From contig PGZF01000001.1 of the NCBI GenBank assembly GCA_002840125.1, positions 1-64,000 of the forward strand: 64,000 bases of DNA, given 5' to 3'. Under the pieces are notes generated by a model. It was not told the origin of the DNA, did not search any database, and worked only from the letters and a program-made list of their open reading frames with translations. Of the stretch, positions 55,309 to 64,000 are shown piece after piece. Within the stretch, counting starts at the first letter, position 1; each line of letters opens with the position of its first letter. Position numbers and translations under genes: made by a program. Source of the DNA: Gammaproteobacteria bacterium HGW-Gammaproteobacteria-15 (GTDB taxonomy: Bacteria; Pseudomonadota; Gammaproteobacteria; Enterobacterales; Alteromonadaceae).

Positions 55309-56823
55309 TTAAGGCTGGGTTAGCGCCCATTGCGTTAGCAGTTGTACGCCATAACCGGTTGCCCCTTCAGGGGTAATACCGCTGCTGCTGTTGGCCAGGG
55401 CATTACCGGCAATATCAATATGCGCAAAGGGCGTGCTGCCGACAAACTGCTGTAAAAACAGCGCTGCGGTTGACGCGCCGGCACTGCGGCCGCCATTACG
55501 CAGATCGGCAATACGGCTTTTCAGCTCTGGTAGCATGTCGTCGCTAAGCGGCAGGCGCCATAGTTTCTCGTTTACCTGCTCGCCGGCCTGCTGTAATTGC
55601 GCCACCAGATTATCATTTTTGCTAAATACACCGGCATAGTAGGCGCCAAGCGCTGTAACTTTAGCACCGGTCAGGGTAGCAATATCTACCATAGCGCGTG
55701 GCTTGTAGTGTTTTTCGGCGTACCAGAGCGCATCGGCCATTACCATGCGGCCTTCGGCATCGGTGTTAATCACTTCAACGCTAATGCCAGCCGCTGTATT
55801 AACCACATCACCGGGCAGGTAGGCGTGGTCAGAAATCATATTTTCTGCCAGTGCCATAACGGCCACCACATTTACCGGTGCTTTTTGCTCGGCTAAAGCG
55901 GCAATAGTACCCAGGGCCGCTGCGGCACCGGCCATATCGCTGGTCATACGGATAATAGAATCTGCCTGGGTTTTCAGGTTATAACCGCCGGTGTCAAAGG
56001 TAATGCCTTTACCGATAATTGCCAGCGGGGCCTGCTGGCTGCCTTGCCAGTGGGCAATAACCAATCTTGGTGGGCGGGCACTGCCGCGGCCAACGGCTAA
56101 AATGGCGCCCATATTGTTTTTCTGCAGTGCGTTTTCATCGAAAATGGTAACTTTTACCCCCAGCTTTTTCAGCTCATTGGCTTTGTCAGCAAAATTAGCC
56201 GGTGACAGCCCCATAGCCGGCTCGTTAGTGAGATCCCGCGCCAGCGTTACACCATTGGCAATGGCACTTAACTGGGCGTGGCGGCGCTGTGCCTCGCTGG
56301 CATTGGCAACCACAAAATTCAGTTGCTGGCCTTGGGTATCCGTTTTGCCATCTGCAGCCTTAGCTTTGTACCGCGTAAAGGTATAAGCGCCTAAGGTAGC
56401 GCCGAACGCCAGCTGTGCTGCCAGCTCGGTGTCGGCCAGGCTGCTGTTAATCTGGCTGGCATCAATAACGATATTTTTTCCGGCTGATTTAGCCAGCAAG
56501 CGGGCAAGATCCGCGCCAGCGTTGGCCGCATTGCTTGTAGTGTGTTCTGTAACGTTACCAACACCGAGCACTATGACACGTTTGTAGGTGTTATAGGGCG
56601 CGGCCGGGCTTAGCCACTGCAGGCTCTGGCCGGATTTACCGCTGAAATTTTCGCTGCTGGCCAGTTGCTTCAGGGGCTCCTGTTGCAATGGTGTATTACT
56701 GGCGCCAAGTATAATTAATGTATCGGCATCGGTATTGGCCTGCTCGGTAAAGCGGATATCAAAGGCGGTAGCGTAAGTGGTAAAGCTTAGCAGCATCAGG
56801 GCTGCGGTAATTATGCGGTGCAT
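55309..56823 (-). CDS. Exported leucyl aminopeptidase (M17 family)
   Basis: A 504-residue PepA relative with a signal peptide (about 20 residues, ending ATA), so it acts outside the cytoplasm, unlike E. coli PepA. The dinuclear metal site and signature are intact: KGITFDTGGYNLK, MTSDMAG and NTDAEGRMVMADAL. The C-terminal FAHIDIAGNA is also conserved. It removes N-terminal residues from peptides, probably for nutrition together with other secreted hydrolases here. Confidence 0.92.
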   Translation of the reverse strand: MHRIITAALMLLSFTTYATAFDIRFTEQANTDADTLIILGASNTPLQQEPLKQLASSENFSGKSGQSLQWLSPAAPYNTYKRVIVLGVGNVTEHTTSNAANAGADLARLLAKSAGKNIVIDASQINSSLADTELAAQLAFGATLGAYTFTRYKAKAADGKTDTQGQQLNFVVANASEAQRRHAQLSAIANGVTLARDLTNEPAMGLSPANFADKANELKKLGVKVTIFDENALQKNNMGAILAVGRGSARPPRLVIAHWQGSQQAPLAIIGKGITFDTGGYNLKTQADSIIRMTSDMAGAAAALGTIAALAEQKAPVNVVAVMALAENMISDHAYLPGDVVNTAAGISVEVINTDAEGRMVMADALWYAEKHYKPRAMVDIATLTGAKVTALGAYYAGVFSKNDNLVAQLQQAGEQVNEKLWRLPLSDDMLPELKSRIADLRNGGRSAGASTAALFLQQFVGSTPFAHIDIAGNALANSSSGITPEGATGYGVQLLTQWALTQP

Positions 56824-56987
56824 GTGTTAAGTCCTTGTGTGGTTTCCGGTATTGTCTGCAGCAAATTCAGCGGATGCAACTACAATGCGATAGGCCGTTC
56901 GCAGCATGTTATAAAACAATTGGTTGTCGGTACTGGTGAATTTTGATTAACTCAGTAAAATAGTTCGCTCTTTGAGCCTCATATGTA

Positions 56988-58127
56988 GTGATCCCAGTGC
57001 CAGACCAAGATTTATATGCCGATATCCGGCCGTACAATGATGATGAAGTCGCGCCGGCAATAGCCCGTTTAATTGCCGACGACGAGTTTATTCAGGCTAT
57101 TTTGCATTACCGTTTTCCACATTTATCCGGCCCGTTTGGCTGGCTGCTGTCGCCTATGGTGAAATTTGCCCTAAAAAGGCGCTGGGCCAAATTAAACAGT
57201 GTGCATGCAGTGCAAAAGCAGGTTGCCAGTTTTATGGACCGGATGATAGACAACACCACCAATAAAATTACTGTGTCGGGCCTGGAAAACCTGACACCCA
57301 GCCAGGCTTACCTGTTTGTGTCTAATCACCGGGATATTGCCATGGATCCGGCATTGGTAAACTGGTGTTTGCATCATAACGGCTTTGATACAGTGCGCAT
57401 TGCTATTGGCGACAACCTGCTACGCAAAGCCTGTGCTACCGAGCTGATGAAGCTGAATAAAAGTTTTATTGTTAAGCGCGGTGCCAAAGGCCCACGCGAG
57501 ATGCTGAAAAACTTCTCGCAGTTGTCGGCCTATATTAAGCATTCGCTGCAACAGCAGCAGTCGGTATGGATTGCACAAAAAGAAGGCCGTGCCAAAGACG
57601 GTAATGATGAAACCGATCCGGCTATTCTGAAAATGTTTTATATGGAAGGCAAAAAACGCGGCGAAGACTTTGCCACTTATATGGCCGGTTTAAACATTGT
57701 GCCGGTGTGCTTATCCTATGAATATGACCCCTGTGATATCAATAAAATTAACGAGTTGTGGCAAAAGCACACCGAGGGCTCCTACCAAAAAGGCGAGTTT
57801 GAAGATATCGACAGCATTATTAAAGGCATAGTCGGTTATAAAGGCAGGGTGCATGTGGCTTTTGGTAAACCCTTAACTACTGTGCCAGCAGAGCCGGAGC
57901 AACTGGCTGCTGTAATTGACCAGCAGATCTGGCAACAGTACCGGTTGTTTCCGGTAAATTATCTGGCAGCAGGCCAGCAACACGTTTCTGTAGATGAGGC
58001 TGTTGTAGAGCTGTGGCAACAGCGTTTACAAACCTTGCCCACAGGCGCTGCCCCTATGCTAAGTGCACTTTATGCCGCGCCGCTGATTAAGCAACAATTA
58101 CAACTGCAGACGGAACGCAGCGTTTGA
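56988..58127 (+). CDS. PlsC-type glycerolipid acyltransferase
   Basis: A 379-residue protein with an acyltransferase domain (about 90-300). The catalytic block is LFVSNHRDIAMDPALV: the histidine is followed by aspartates at +2 and +6, whereas the usual motif is HX4D. A GRAKDG block may match the second acceptor motif EG.R, and IVPVCLSYEYDP the last one. Likely makes or remodels phospholipids. GTG start at 56988 without strong binding site. It overlaps the next gene by 4 bp. Confidence 0.8.
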   Translation: MIPVPDQDLYADIRPYNDDEVAPAIARLIADDEFIQAILHYRFPHLSGPFGWLLSPMVKFALKRRWAKLNSVHAVQKQVASFMDRMIDNTTNKITVSGLENLTPSQAYLFVSNHRDIAMDPALVNWCLHHNGFDTVRIAIGDNLLRKACATELMKLNKSFIVKRGAKGPREMLKNFSQLSAYIKHSLQQQQSVWIAQKEGRAKDGNDETDPAILKMFYMEGKKRGEDFATYMAGLNIVPVCLSYEYDPCDINKINELWQKHTEGSYQKGEFEDIDSIIKGIVGYKGRVHVAFGKPLTTVPAEPEQLAAVIDQQIWQQYRLFPVNYLAAGQQHVSVDEAVVELWQQRLQTLPTGAAPMLSALYAAPLIKQQLQLQTERSV

Positions 58128-58999
58128 GCTATCTGGTTGGCGTAACCCTGTTATGGGCGTTTTCTTTTAGCCTGATTGGGGTATATCTGGCCGGACAGGT
58201 CGATGCTTACTTTGCTGTTTTGCTGAGGGTGGTACTGGCCCTACTGGTGTTTATACCCTTTATGCGCCGGTTACCCTGGCAACTGGCCTGCAAATTGTCA
58301 GCCCTGGGGGCTGTGCAGCTTGGGCTAATGTATTTGTTTTATTATCAGTCATTTATATTGCTAACGGTGCCGGAAGTATTAATTTTTACTATTTTTACGC
58401 CGGTATACATCACCTTACTTTACGATGCGCTGCAGCGCCGGTTTCAGTATCGCTTTTTACTGGCGGCGTTACTGGCCGTTATTGCAGCAGCACTAATGCG
58501 TTATAAAGGCTTAACTGAGGATTACTGGCTGGGTTTTGCCGTGGTGCAGGGCGCTAACCTGTGTTTTGCCATCGGCCAGGTTGGTTATAAAGTGCTGCTG
58601 GCCAGGCAGCCGGTTAAGTTGGTACAGCATCAGGTGTTTGGCTGGTTTTATCTGGGGGCGCTTGCGGTAGTGCTGCCGGCCTGGTTGTTGCTGGGCTCGG
58701 CGCAGTATCCGCAGCAAAACAGCCAATGGGCAGTGTTGCTATGGCTTGGTTTGGTGGCATCCGGTGGTGGTTACTACTGGTGGAATAAAGGCGCTACCCT
58801 GGTCAGCAGCGGCATGCTGGCAGTAATGAACAATATGCTGATCCCGGCCGGTTTGCTGGTGAATATTCTGCTATGGAACCGCAATGAGAATTTACTGACT
58901 CTGGCAACAGGCTCGGTGTTATTAGTACTATCCTGTATGTTGTGTAAGCCTGTACGCAGCGCAGTTAAACCCGGAGGGGCAAGTGGCCAGACAAATTAG
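58124..58999 (+). CDS. EamA/DMT-family transporter
   Basis: A 291-residue membrane protein with ten hydrophobic helices, two EamA repeats (VTLLWAFSFSLIGVYLAGQV, in the second half LGLVASGGGYYWWNKGA). Starts at TTG 58124 overlapping the acyltransferase stop (TTGA), so probably coupled. It is similar to CarO-like or YtfF-type permeases; the substrate is not known. It overlaps the next small gene by 17 bp. Confidence 0.83.
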   Translation: MSYLVGVTLLWAFSFSLIGVYLAGQVDAYFAVLLRVVLALLVFIPFMRRLPWQLACKLSALGAVQLGLMYLFYYQSFILLTVPEVLIFTIFTPVYITLLYDALQRRFQYRFLLAALLAVIAAALMRYKGLTEDYWLGFAVVQGANLCFAIGQVGYKVLLARQPVKLVQHQVFGWFYLGALAVVLPAWLLLGSAQYPQQNSQWAVLLWLGLVASGGGYYWWNKGATLVSSGMLAVMNNMLIPAGLLVNILLWNRNENLLTLATGSVLLVLSCMLCKPVRSAVKPGGASGQTN

Positions 59000-59228
59000 C
59001 TATACCTTTAACAAGCAGCGCAAAGTGATTAATTTCAGTTATGACAAACACCATGATATGTACGAAGCCGTTGCCGCTGCTGAGGGCATAGATTTAACCC
59101 GCTTTCTGGCGATGGAGCAGCAAGTGGCAATGACCGCCAAGCGTGGCGCAGCAGTAAAAAACTACCGCCAACAAGAGTTTGCCCGTATGGGGTTTGCTGA
59201 TATCGCTTTTGTCAGAGAAGAGCAATAG
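58983..59228 (+). CDS. Small conserved-looking protein of unknown function
   Basis: An 81-residue basic protein (MARQISYTFNKQRKVINF, DLTRFLAMEQQVAMTAK). GTG start at 58983 with GGAGG about four bases upstream, overlapping the transporter gene, and a terminator directly after, so it is the last gene of an operon with the acyltransferase and the transporter. No domain recognised. Confidence 0.72.
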   Translation: MARQISYTFNKQRKVINFSYDKHHDMYEAVAAAEGIDLTRFLAMEQQVAMTAKRGAAVKNYRQQEFARMGFADIAFVREEQ

Positions 59229-59258
59229 GGCGTACTAGCCTTGCGAATATGATAAATA

Positions 59259-59288
59259 GGGCGCCTGTATTTGGCGCTTATTTTTTTA
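59259..59288 (+). terminator. Terminator of the acyltransferase operon
   Basis: GGGCGCC-TGTATTT-GGCGCTT with two G-T pairs, followed by ATTTTTTT. Confidence 0.8.
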
Positions 59289-59306
59289 TATTAAATTACA
59301 GGCAAT

Positions 59307-59335
59307 AAAAAAGGACACCGCGGTGTCCTTTTTTT
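59307..59335. terminator. Terminator of the cold-shock gene, bidirectional
   Basis: GGACACCG-CGGTGTCC extended by A:T pairs on both sides, giving a T-run on either strand. Located just after the csp stop codon. Confidence 0.88.
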
Positions 59336-59349
59336 AGCAAGTGCTTAAA

Positions 59350-59559
59350 TTACAGAACTGTAACGTTAGCAGCTTGTGGGCCTTTTTGGCCTTGTTCGAT
59401 TTCGAAAGCTACGCGTTGGCCTTCGTTTAAGGTTTTGTAACCTTCAGTTTGGATAGCACGGAAGTGAACGAATGCGTCAGCGCCGCCGTTATCCTGAGTA
59501 ATGAAACCGAAACCTTTATCAGCGTTGAACCACTTTACTACACCAGTTACTTTAGCCAT
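59350..59559 (-). CDS. Cold-shock protein, CspA family
   Basis: A 69-residue single cold-shock domain that binds single-stranded nucleic acid. RNP1 is KGFGFI and RNP2 is DAFVHF. GGAG lies seven bases before the ATG. About 150-200 bp of AT-rich leader precede it, which agrees with the long 5' leaders of cold-inducible csp genes; a cold-box element was not verified. Confidence 0.96.
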   Translation of the reverse strand: MAKVTGVVKWFNADKGFGFITQDNGGADAFVHFRAIQTEGYKTLNEGQRVAFEIEQGQKGPQAANVTVL

Positions 59560-59774
59560 GAATGACTCCTAAAAATTTTAATAAAACTAATTGACGCTTA
59601 ATTGCGCTTTTAGCCTGACTGTTACCTTACTTATGCGGCCAAACGTGCGTGAATCTTCAGGACATGACTTACAATGAAGCTGTGTAGCGAAGTTTTCATA
59701 AACATTTTGTTACATAGGTCTGCTTTACAGGCCGGGCAAATAAACCGTTGTCTGGTAATAAAAAAGCGTAAAAA

Positions 59775-59800
59775 AATAAAAAAGGCCGCAAAAGCGGCCT
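59775..59800 (-). terminator. ald terminator
   Basis: GGCCGC-TTTT-GCGGCC on the minus strand, followed by T-rich TTTTTTATTTTTTT. Confidence 0.9.
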
Positions 59801-59827
59801 TAATCGAAGTTGATTATTTATTGAGCA

Positions 59828-60946
59828 TTAAGCATTTAATGCAATTTTAGGCTCAACAAAAGCAAAACCCAGTGCTTCGGCAACGCTTTGGTTCGTCACA
59901 TGACCATTCATCACGTTTAAACCATTCATTAAATGCTGATCATCCAGCAGCGCCTGCTTATAGCCTTTATTAGCTAAACGCAGAATAAATGGCAGGGTGG
60001 CGTTGTTCAGCGCAAAGGTAGAGGTGCGTGGTACAGCGCCCGGCATGTTAGCTACACAATAGTGCACAACGTCATCCACTATATAGGTAGGTTCAGCATG
60101 GGTAGTTGGCTTAGATGTTTCCACACAGCCGCCCTGGTCGATAGCAACATCAACAATAGCTGAGCCGGGTTTCATCCGCTTGATGTGGTCTTTGGTAACC
60201 AGTTTAGGAGCCGCAGCGCCTGGTACCAGCACACCACCGATCACTAAGTCAGCCGCCAGTACTTCCTGCTCCAGTGCATCAGCGGTAGAGTAAATAGCTT
60301 TTACTGCACCGTTAAACTGGGCATTAATACGGCGCAGTACATCAACACTGCGATCCAGTACGGTAACGTCAGCACCTAAGCCCAGCGCCATTTGTGCAGC
60401 GTTAGTACCTACCATACCACCCCCGATCACGACAACTTTAGCCGGAGCAACGCCCGGTACACCACCTAATAACATACCGCGGCCACCACAGGATTTCTCC
60501 AGCGCGCGCGCACCGGCCTGAATTGACATCCGGCCAGCCACTTCAGACATTGGCGCTAACAGCGGTAAGCCGCCACGGTTGTCTGTTACAGTTTCATAAG
60601 CAATACAAATAGCTTTGGATTTGATCAGATCCTGCGTTTGCGGTAAATCAGGTGCCAGGTGCAGGTAGGTAAACAGGATTTGGCCTTCACGCAGCATAGC
60701 GCGCTCAATTGCCTGAGGCTCTTTTACTTTAACAATCATGTCTGCTTTGGCAAAAATTTCAGCAGCAGTGCCCATAACAGTAGCACCGGCAGCAGTGTAA
60801 TCTTCGTCGGTAAAGCCGATGCCCATGCCGGCATGGGTTTCAATCAGTACGCTGTGTTTGTTATTTACCAGTTCACGCACGCTTGCCGGCGTCATGCCTA
60901 CGCGGTATTCATGGTTTTTAATTTCTTTTGGTACGCCAATGATCAT
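59828..60946 (-). CDS. ald: Alanine dehydrogenase
   Basis: NAD-dependent interconversion of L-alanine and pyruvate plus ammonia. The 372 residues match the family. MIIGVPKEIKNHEYRVGMTP is the conserved start; catalytic residues lie in VKVKEPQ (lysine) and YLHLAPD (histidine), and the NAD fold has VIGGGMVGTNAAQ. It diverges from an lrp gene with 148 bp between, so Lrp is the likely regulator, responding to alanine or leucine. Confidence 0.96.
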   Translation of the reverse strand: MIIGVPKEIKNHEYRVGMTPASVRELVNNKHSVLIETHAGMGIGFTDEDYTAAGATVMGTAAEIFAKADMIVKVKEPQAIERAMLREGQILFTYLHLAPDLPQTQDLIKSKAICIAYETVTDNRGGLPLLAPMSEVAGRMSIQAGARALEKSCGGRGMLLGGVPGVAPAKVVVIGGGMVGTNAAQMALGLGADVTVLDRSVDVLRRINAQFNGAVKAIYSTADALEQEVLAADLVIGGVLVPGAAAPKLVTKDHIKRMKPGSAIVDVAIDQGGCVETSKPTTHAEPTYIVDDVVHYCVANMPGAVPRTSTFALNNATLPFILRLANKGYKQALLDDQHLMNGLNVMNGHVTNQSVAEALGFAFVEPKIALNA

Positions 60947-61094
60947 AATGTTATGCCCTTTTCTGAGGTAAATGTTGGCTTGGGTAAAATTTGTGCGCAG
61001 TATACTGCTAATTTTGTAGAATTAATGCTTGTTTTAGGGCTCTGTAGTAGTGCAAAATTCTGTTTAAATTTAAAAAGCGAATTTTTTAGCTGCT

Positions 61095-61595
61095 ATGTAC
61101 TCTTTAAGTAAAAGTATCAAGAAGTTAGACCGGATAGATCGCAAAATACTGTTGGAGTTACAACGCGACGGCCGTTTAGCCAACGTAGAACTGGCGCGCA
61201 GGGTAGGGCTTAGCCCGACGCCTTGCCTGGAGCGGGTGCGGAAGCTTGAAGCTGAAGGGGTGATTTTAGGCTACAGTGCGCAAATTGACCCACAGAAAGT
61301 GGGCGCAGCCTTGCTGGTGTTTGTCGAAATTACGCTAAGTAAAACCTCACCGGAAGATTTTGACGAATTCAGCAAAGCCGTGCAAAAACTGGAAGAAATT
61401 CAGGAGTGCCATCTGGTATCCGGTAGCTTCGATTTTTTGCTGAAAACGCGGGTGGCCAATATGGCAGCCTACCGGGAACTGTTGGGGGAAACCCTGCTCA
61501 GATTACCCAGTGTGCGTGAAAGCCGTACTTATGTGGTGATGGAAGAAGTGAAGCAAACCACCTTTGTTGCGATAAATGTGGCGACAAGCAGCTAA
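61095..61595 (+). CDS. lrp: Leucine-responsive regulatory protein
   Basis: A 166-residue Lrp/AsnC regulator close to E. coli Lrp in length (164). N-terminal helix-turn-helix (about 11-60: LDRIDRKILLELQRDGRLAN, VGLSPTPCLERVRKLE) and C-terminal RAM domain (about 75-155, with VSGSFDFLLKTRV). Divergent from ald and just upstream of ftsK, the same order as around E. coli lrp-ftsK. Confidence 0.96.
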   Translation: MYSLSKSIKKLDRIDRKILLELQRDGRLANVELARRVGLSPTPCLERVRKLEAEGVILGYSAQIDPQKVGAALLVFVEITLSKTSPEDFDEFSKAVQKLEEIQECHLVSGSFDFLLKTRVANMAAYRELLGETLLRLPSVRESRTYVVMEEVKQTTFVAINVATSS

Positions 61596-61716
61596 TTAGC
61601 GGTTCAGCCGTGCTTCACGGATGCACTTTTACAGTGTCTCTGGTATCTTAGCCTGCAGTACTACACTCTGGTGCGCTTGAACAAAAAACGATGATAAAAA
61701 AGGTAGGGCCTTTCAT

Positions 61717-64000
61717 TTGCAAAACCGAGCTTATTTTCCGCTAAACGGTGTACAGCGCTTGCTGGAAGTCGGATTAATTGTGTTTTCCGGCTTTGCCTTA
61801 TTTCTATTACTGGCACTGTTGTCTTTTGACCCAGCCGATCCCAGCTGGTCGCAAACCGGTTACCAAACCAGCATTCATAACTATGCCGGGCCAATAGGTG
61901 CCTGGCTGGCCGATTTATTATTATTCAGTTTTGGCTGGATTGCGTATCTGATCCCATTTTTGGTGGCATTGGCCGGTTATCTGCTGTTTAAACGCTTTCA
62001 CGATTTAATGAGCCTGGATTATTTGATCCTGGGCCTGCGCCTGATTGGCCTGGTATTAACACTGCTAACGGCAACAGCTATAAGCAGTATGAATTTTAAT
62101 GATATTTTTTATTTTTCATCCGGCGGAGTTATAGGTGATGTCGTTAGTGGCGCCTTGCTGCCGTACTTTAATTTTATTGGTACTGTTTTACTGTTGTTGT
62201 GTGGTTTTGCTACCGGCTTAACGCTAATGACAGGTATTTCCTGGCTAACGGTAGCTGATGCGCTGGGCGCGGCCTGTTACAGCGCAGTGCAGTTTGCTAT
62301 GTCTGTGCCACAGCGCTTACGTGAACGTAGTAAAGACGACTATGACCCTTTTGCTGCCGAACCGGAGCAAGACGAATTTGACGATGAGCCTGTCGTTATA
62401 GCTGAAAAACCACGTAAAACACCGCAGCTGAGTAAGCCGGTGGCAGATACTTTGCCAATCACGCCGTTAAATGCCAAAACTGAAGCTAAGGCGTTTTACA
62501 GTGTTGATACGCTGGCTGATGAAGAGTTGTCGTTCAGTGCTATTGATGAACCGGACGCTGCGCGCTGGAGTGATACCCTGCAACAACTTGATTTACCGCC
62601 AGACTCTGAAATTGAAACCATTCTGACTGAAATTGCAGATGAGGAAGATGATAGCGAAGAAGTCTCGCATTTGATGGAAGAGCTGCCATCACTGGCGTTG
62701 CTGGACCGGCCTGACAAAGCCGTAAACCCGATAGACCCGGCCGATTTAGAACGGGTGTCACGTTTGGTAGAGGCGAAGCTGCTTGATTTTAATGTTGACG
62801 CTAAAGTAGTAGGCGTACACCCAGGCCCGGTAGTTACCCGTTTTGAGCTCGATTTAGCACCTGGTGTTAAAGTCAGTAAAATTACCGGCCTGGCCAAAGA
62901 TTTAGCGCGCTCGTTGTCTGCTATCAGCGTGCGGGTAGTGGAGGTTATTCCGGGTAAGTCTTTTATCGGTTTAGAGCTGCCAAACCAGCACCGTGAAATA
63001 GTGCGTTTATCTGAAGTGATTGGTGATGAAATATTTGAAAGCTCTAAATCACCACTGACAATGGTATTGGGTAAAGATATTGCCGGTAAGTCGGTAGTAG
63101 CTGATCTGGCCAAAATGCCGCATTTGCTGGTGGCAGGTACTACCGGCTCTGGTAAGTCGGTTGGCGTAAACGTAATGATTTGCAGCCTGTTATATAAGTC
63201 GACGCCGGATGATGTGCGCTTTTTAATGATCGACCCGAAAATGCTTGAGCTGTCTATTTATGAAGGTATTCCGCACCTGCTGACAGAAGTGGTTACCGAC
63301 ATGAAAGATGCCGCCAATGGTTTACGCTGGTGTGTCGGCGAGATGGAGCGGCGCTATAAACTGATGTCTGCGCTGGGTGTACGTAATCTCAAGGGTTATA
63401 ACGCCAAAGTAAAAGAAGCGATTGCAGACGGCGCTCCGTTAAAAGATCCGCTGTGGCGCCCGTCAGATAATATGCGTACTGAAGCGCCGTTATTAGAGAA
63501 ATTACCGTCTATTGTTGTCGTTATCGACGAATTTGCCGACATGATGATGATTGTCGGTAAAAAAGTAGAAGAGTTGATTGCCCGTATTGCGCAAAAAGCG
63601 CGGGCGGCAGGTATTCACCTGATCTTAGCTACCCAGCGGCCATCGGTAGATGTGATTACCGGTTTAATTAAAGCCAATATCCCTACCCGGATAGCGTTTC
63701 AGGTGTCATCGAAAATTGACTCCCGTACTATTTTGGATCAACAAGGCGCTGAAAGCTTACTGGGACAGGGCGATATGCTGTATCTGCCACCAGGCTCAGG
63801 TGTACCAAACCGGGTGCATGGTGCCTTTGTTGATGACCATGAAGTACATGCTGTGGTTGCCGACTGGAAAAAACGCGGCAAGCCAAACTATATTGCTGAA
63901 ATTTTAAGCGGCGAAACCACCGAAGAAAATCTGCTGCCAGGTGAAACGCTGGAAGGTGAAGATGGTGAAGCTGATCCGCTGTATGATCAGGCCGTGGCCT
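61717..64000 (+). CDS. ftsK: DNA translocase FtsK, 5' part
   Basis: The first 761 codons; the gene runs beyond the window. FtsK pumps DNA at the septum and activates XerCD at dif. Four or five membrane helices (about 15-185), a linker of about 210 residues rich in acidic residues, and the motor: Walker A GTTGSGKS (474-481), Walker [12 protein letters not shown] (D604, E605) and [15 protein letters not shown]. The start is TTG at 61717, with AGGTAGGG about eight bases upstream; the ATG at 61691 is out of frame. Confidence 0.96.
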   Translation, partial: MQNRAYFPLNGVQRLLEVGLIVFSGFALFLLLALLSFDPADPSWSQTGYQTSIHNYAGPIGAWLADLLLFSFGWIAYLIPFLVALAGYLLFKRFHDLMSLDYLILGLRLIGLVLTLLTATAISSMNFNDIFYFSSGGVIGDVVSGALLPYFNFIGTVLLLLCGFATGLTLMTGISWLTVADALGAACYSAVQFAMSVPQRLRERSKDDYDPFAAEPEQDEFDDEPVVIAEKPRKTPQLSKPVADTLPITPLNAKTEAKAFYSVDTLADEELSFSAIDEPDAARWSDTLQQLDLPPDSEIETILTEIADEEDDSEEVSHLMEELPSLALLDRPDKAVNPIDPADLERVSRLVEAKLLDFNVDAKVVGVHPGPVVTRFELDLAPGVKVSKITGLAKDLARSLSAISVRVVEVIPGKSFIGLELPNQHREIVRLSEVIGDEIFESSKSPLTMVLGKDIAGKSVVADLAKMPHLLVAGTTGSGKSVGVNVMICSLLYKSTPDDVRFLMIDPKMLELSIYEGIPHLLTEVVTDMKDAANGLRWCVGEMERRYKLMSALGVRNLKGYNAKVKEAIADGAPLKDPLWRPSDNMRTEAPLLEKLPSIVVVIDEFADMMMIVGKKVEELIARIAQKARAAGIHLILATQRPSVDVITGLIKANIPTRIAFQVSSKIDSRTILDQQGAESLLGQGDMLYLPPGSGVPNRVHGAFVDDHEVHAVVADWKKRGKPNYIAEILSGETTEENLLPGETLEGEDGEADPLYDQAVA

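Noticed and set aside
61691-61716. ATG at 61691 as the ftsK start
   Set aside because: It is out of frame with FtsK and runs to a stop after 17 codons; TTG 61717 is in frame with a binding site.
62496-63113. Minus-strand frame of 205 codons inside ftsK
   Set aside because: Serine-rich shadow of the FtsK linker and motor on the other strand; ftsK itself is clear.

Overview
The window looks like chromosomal DNA of a marine or aquatic gammaproteobacterium of the Rheinheimera / Arsukibacterium / Alishewanella type. This is an inference from gene content (thiC-thiDE-thiS-thiG-thiH, metG next to mrp and dcd, ald-lrp-ftsK, several EamA exporters, MipA/OmpV, secreted peptidases) and from intermediate GC; no database search was run. 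Most of it is ordinary core and near-core genome, with short intergenic gaps, tight operons and many readable intrinsic terminators.

Layout. 1-140 is the 3' end of a 5S rRNA gene and its terminator. 141-5674 is a thiamine operon on the minus strand (riboswitch, thiC, thiDE fusion, thiS, thiG, thiH) controlled by a TPP riboswitch with a hairpin that can hide the thiC ribosome binding site. sbcB follows. At 7.4-9.45 kb a yefM-yoeB toxin-antitoxin pair has two palindromic operators, and an IS10-like element sits inside the operon's own terminator hairpin with an exact 9-bp target duplication. 9.5-20.6 kb holds an unlisted 57-residue small gene, a CBS-CBS-PAS-GGDEF-EAL signalling protein, a LysR regulator diverging from a three-gene operon (glutaryl-CoA dehydrogenase, a fused alpha-beta 2-oxoacid dehydrogenase E1, a FabD-like acyltransferase), a TPR/transglutaminase lipoprotein, an exported isoaspartyl peptidase and a CBS protein. 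20.6-45.1 kb is mainly housekeeping: hrpA, a PilZ protein, yceI, rlmI, a quinone oxidoreductase, an MFS transporter, metG, mrp, dcd, yaeQ, an MgtC-like protein, an outer-membrane MipA protein, a secreted esterase and ggt.

46.6-53.2 kb is the main accessory region and the part most worth studying. It lies between an intact chemoreceptor gene and tRNA-Pro(GGG). Three copies of the same hairpin terminator, a second in-frame fragment of the chemoreceptor 3' end, and a second copy of the tRNA 3' end show that two cargo blocks have been inserted next to one another. The first block is a minus-strand operon of a serine-hydrolase-like protein with an HSQG motif, an unknown protein and a polytopic membrane protein. 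The second is AT-rich and carries a HEPN-like RX4H gene and an ImmA/IrrE-type zinc peptidase gene. No integrase is present.

53.3-64 kb returns to ordinary genome: a DUF4382-like lipoprotein, EamA transporters, an exported leucyl aminopeptidase, a PlsC-type acyltransferase, a cold-shock protein, alanine dehydrogenase diverging from lrp, and the 5' part of ftsK, which is cut by the window end.
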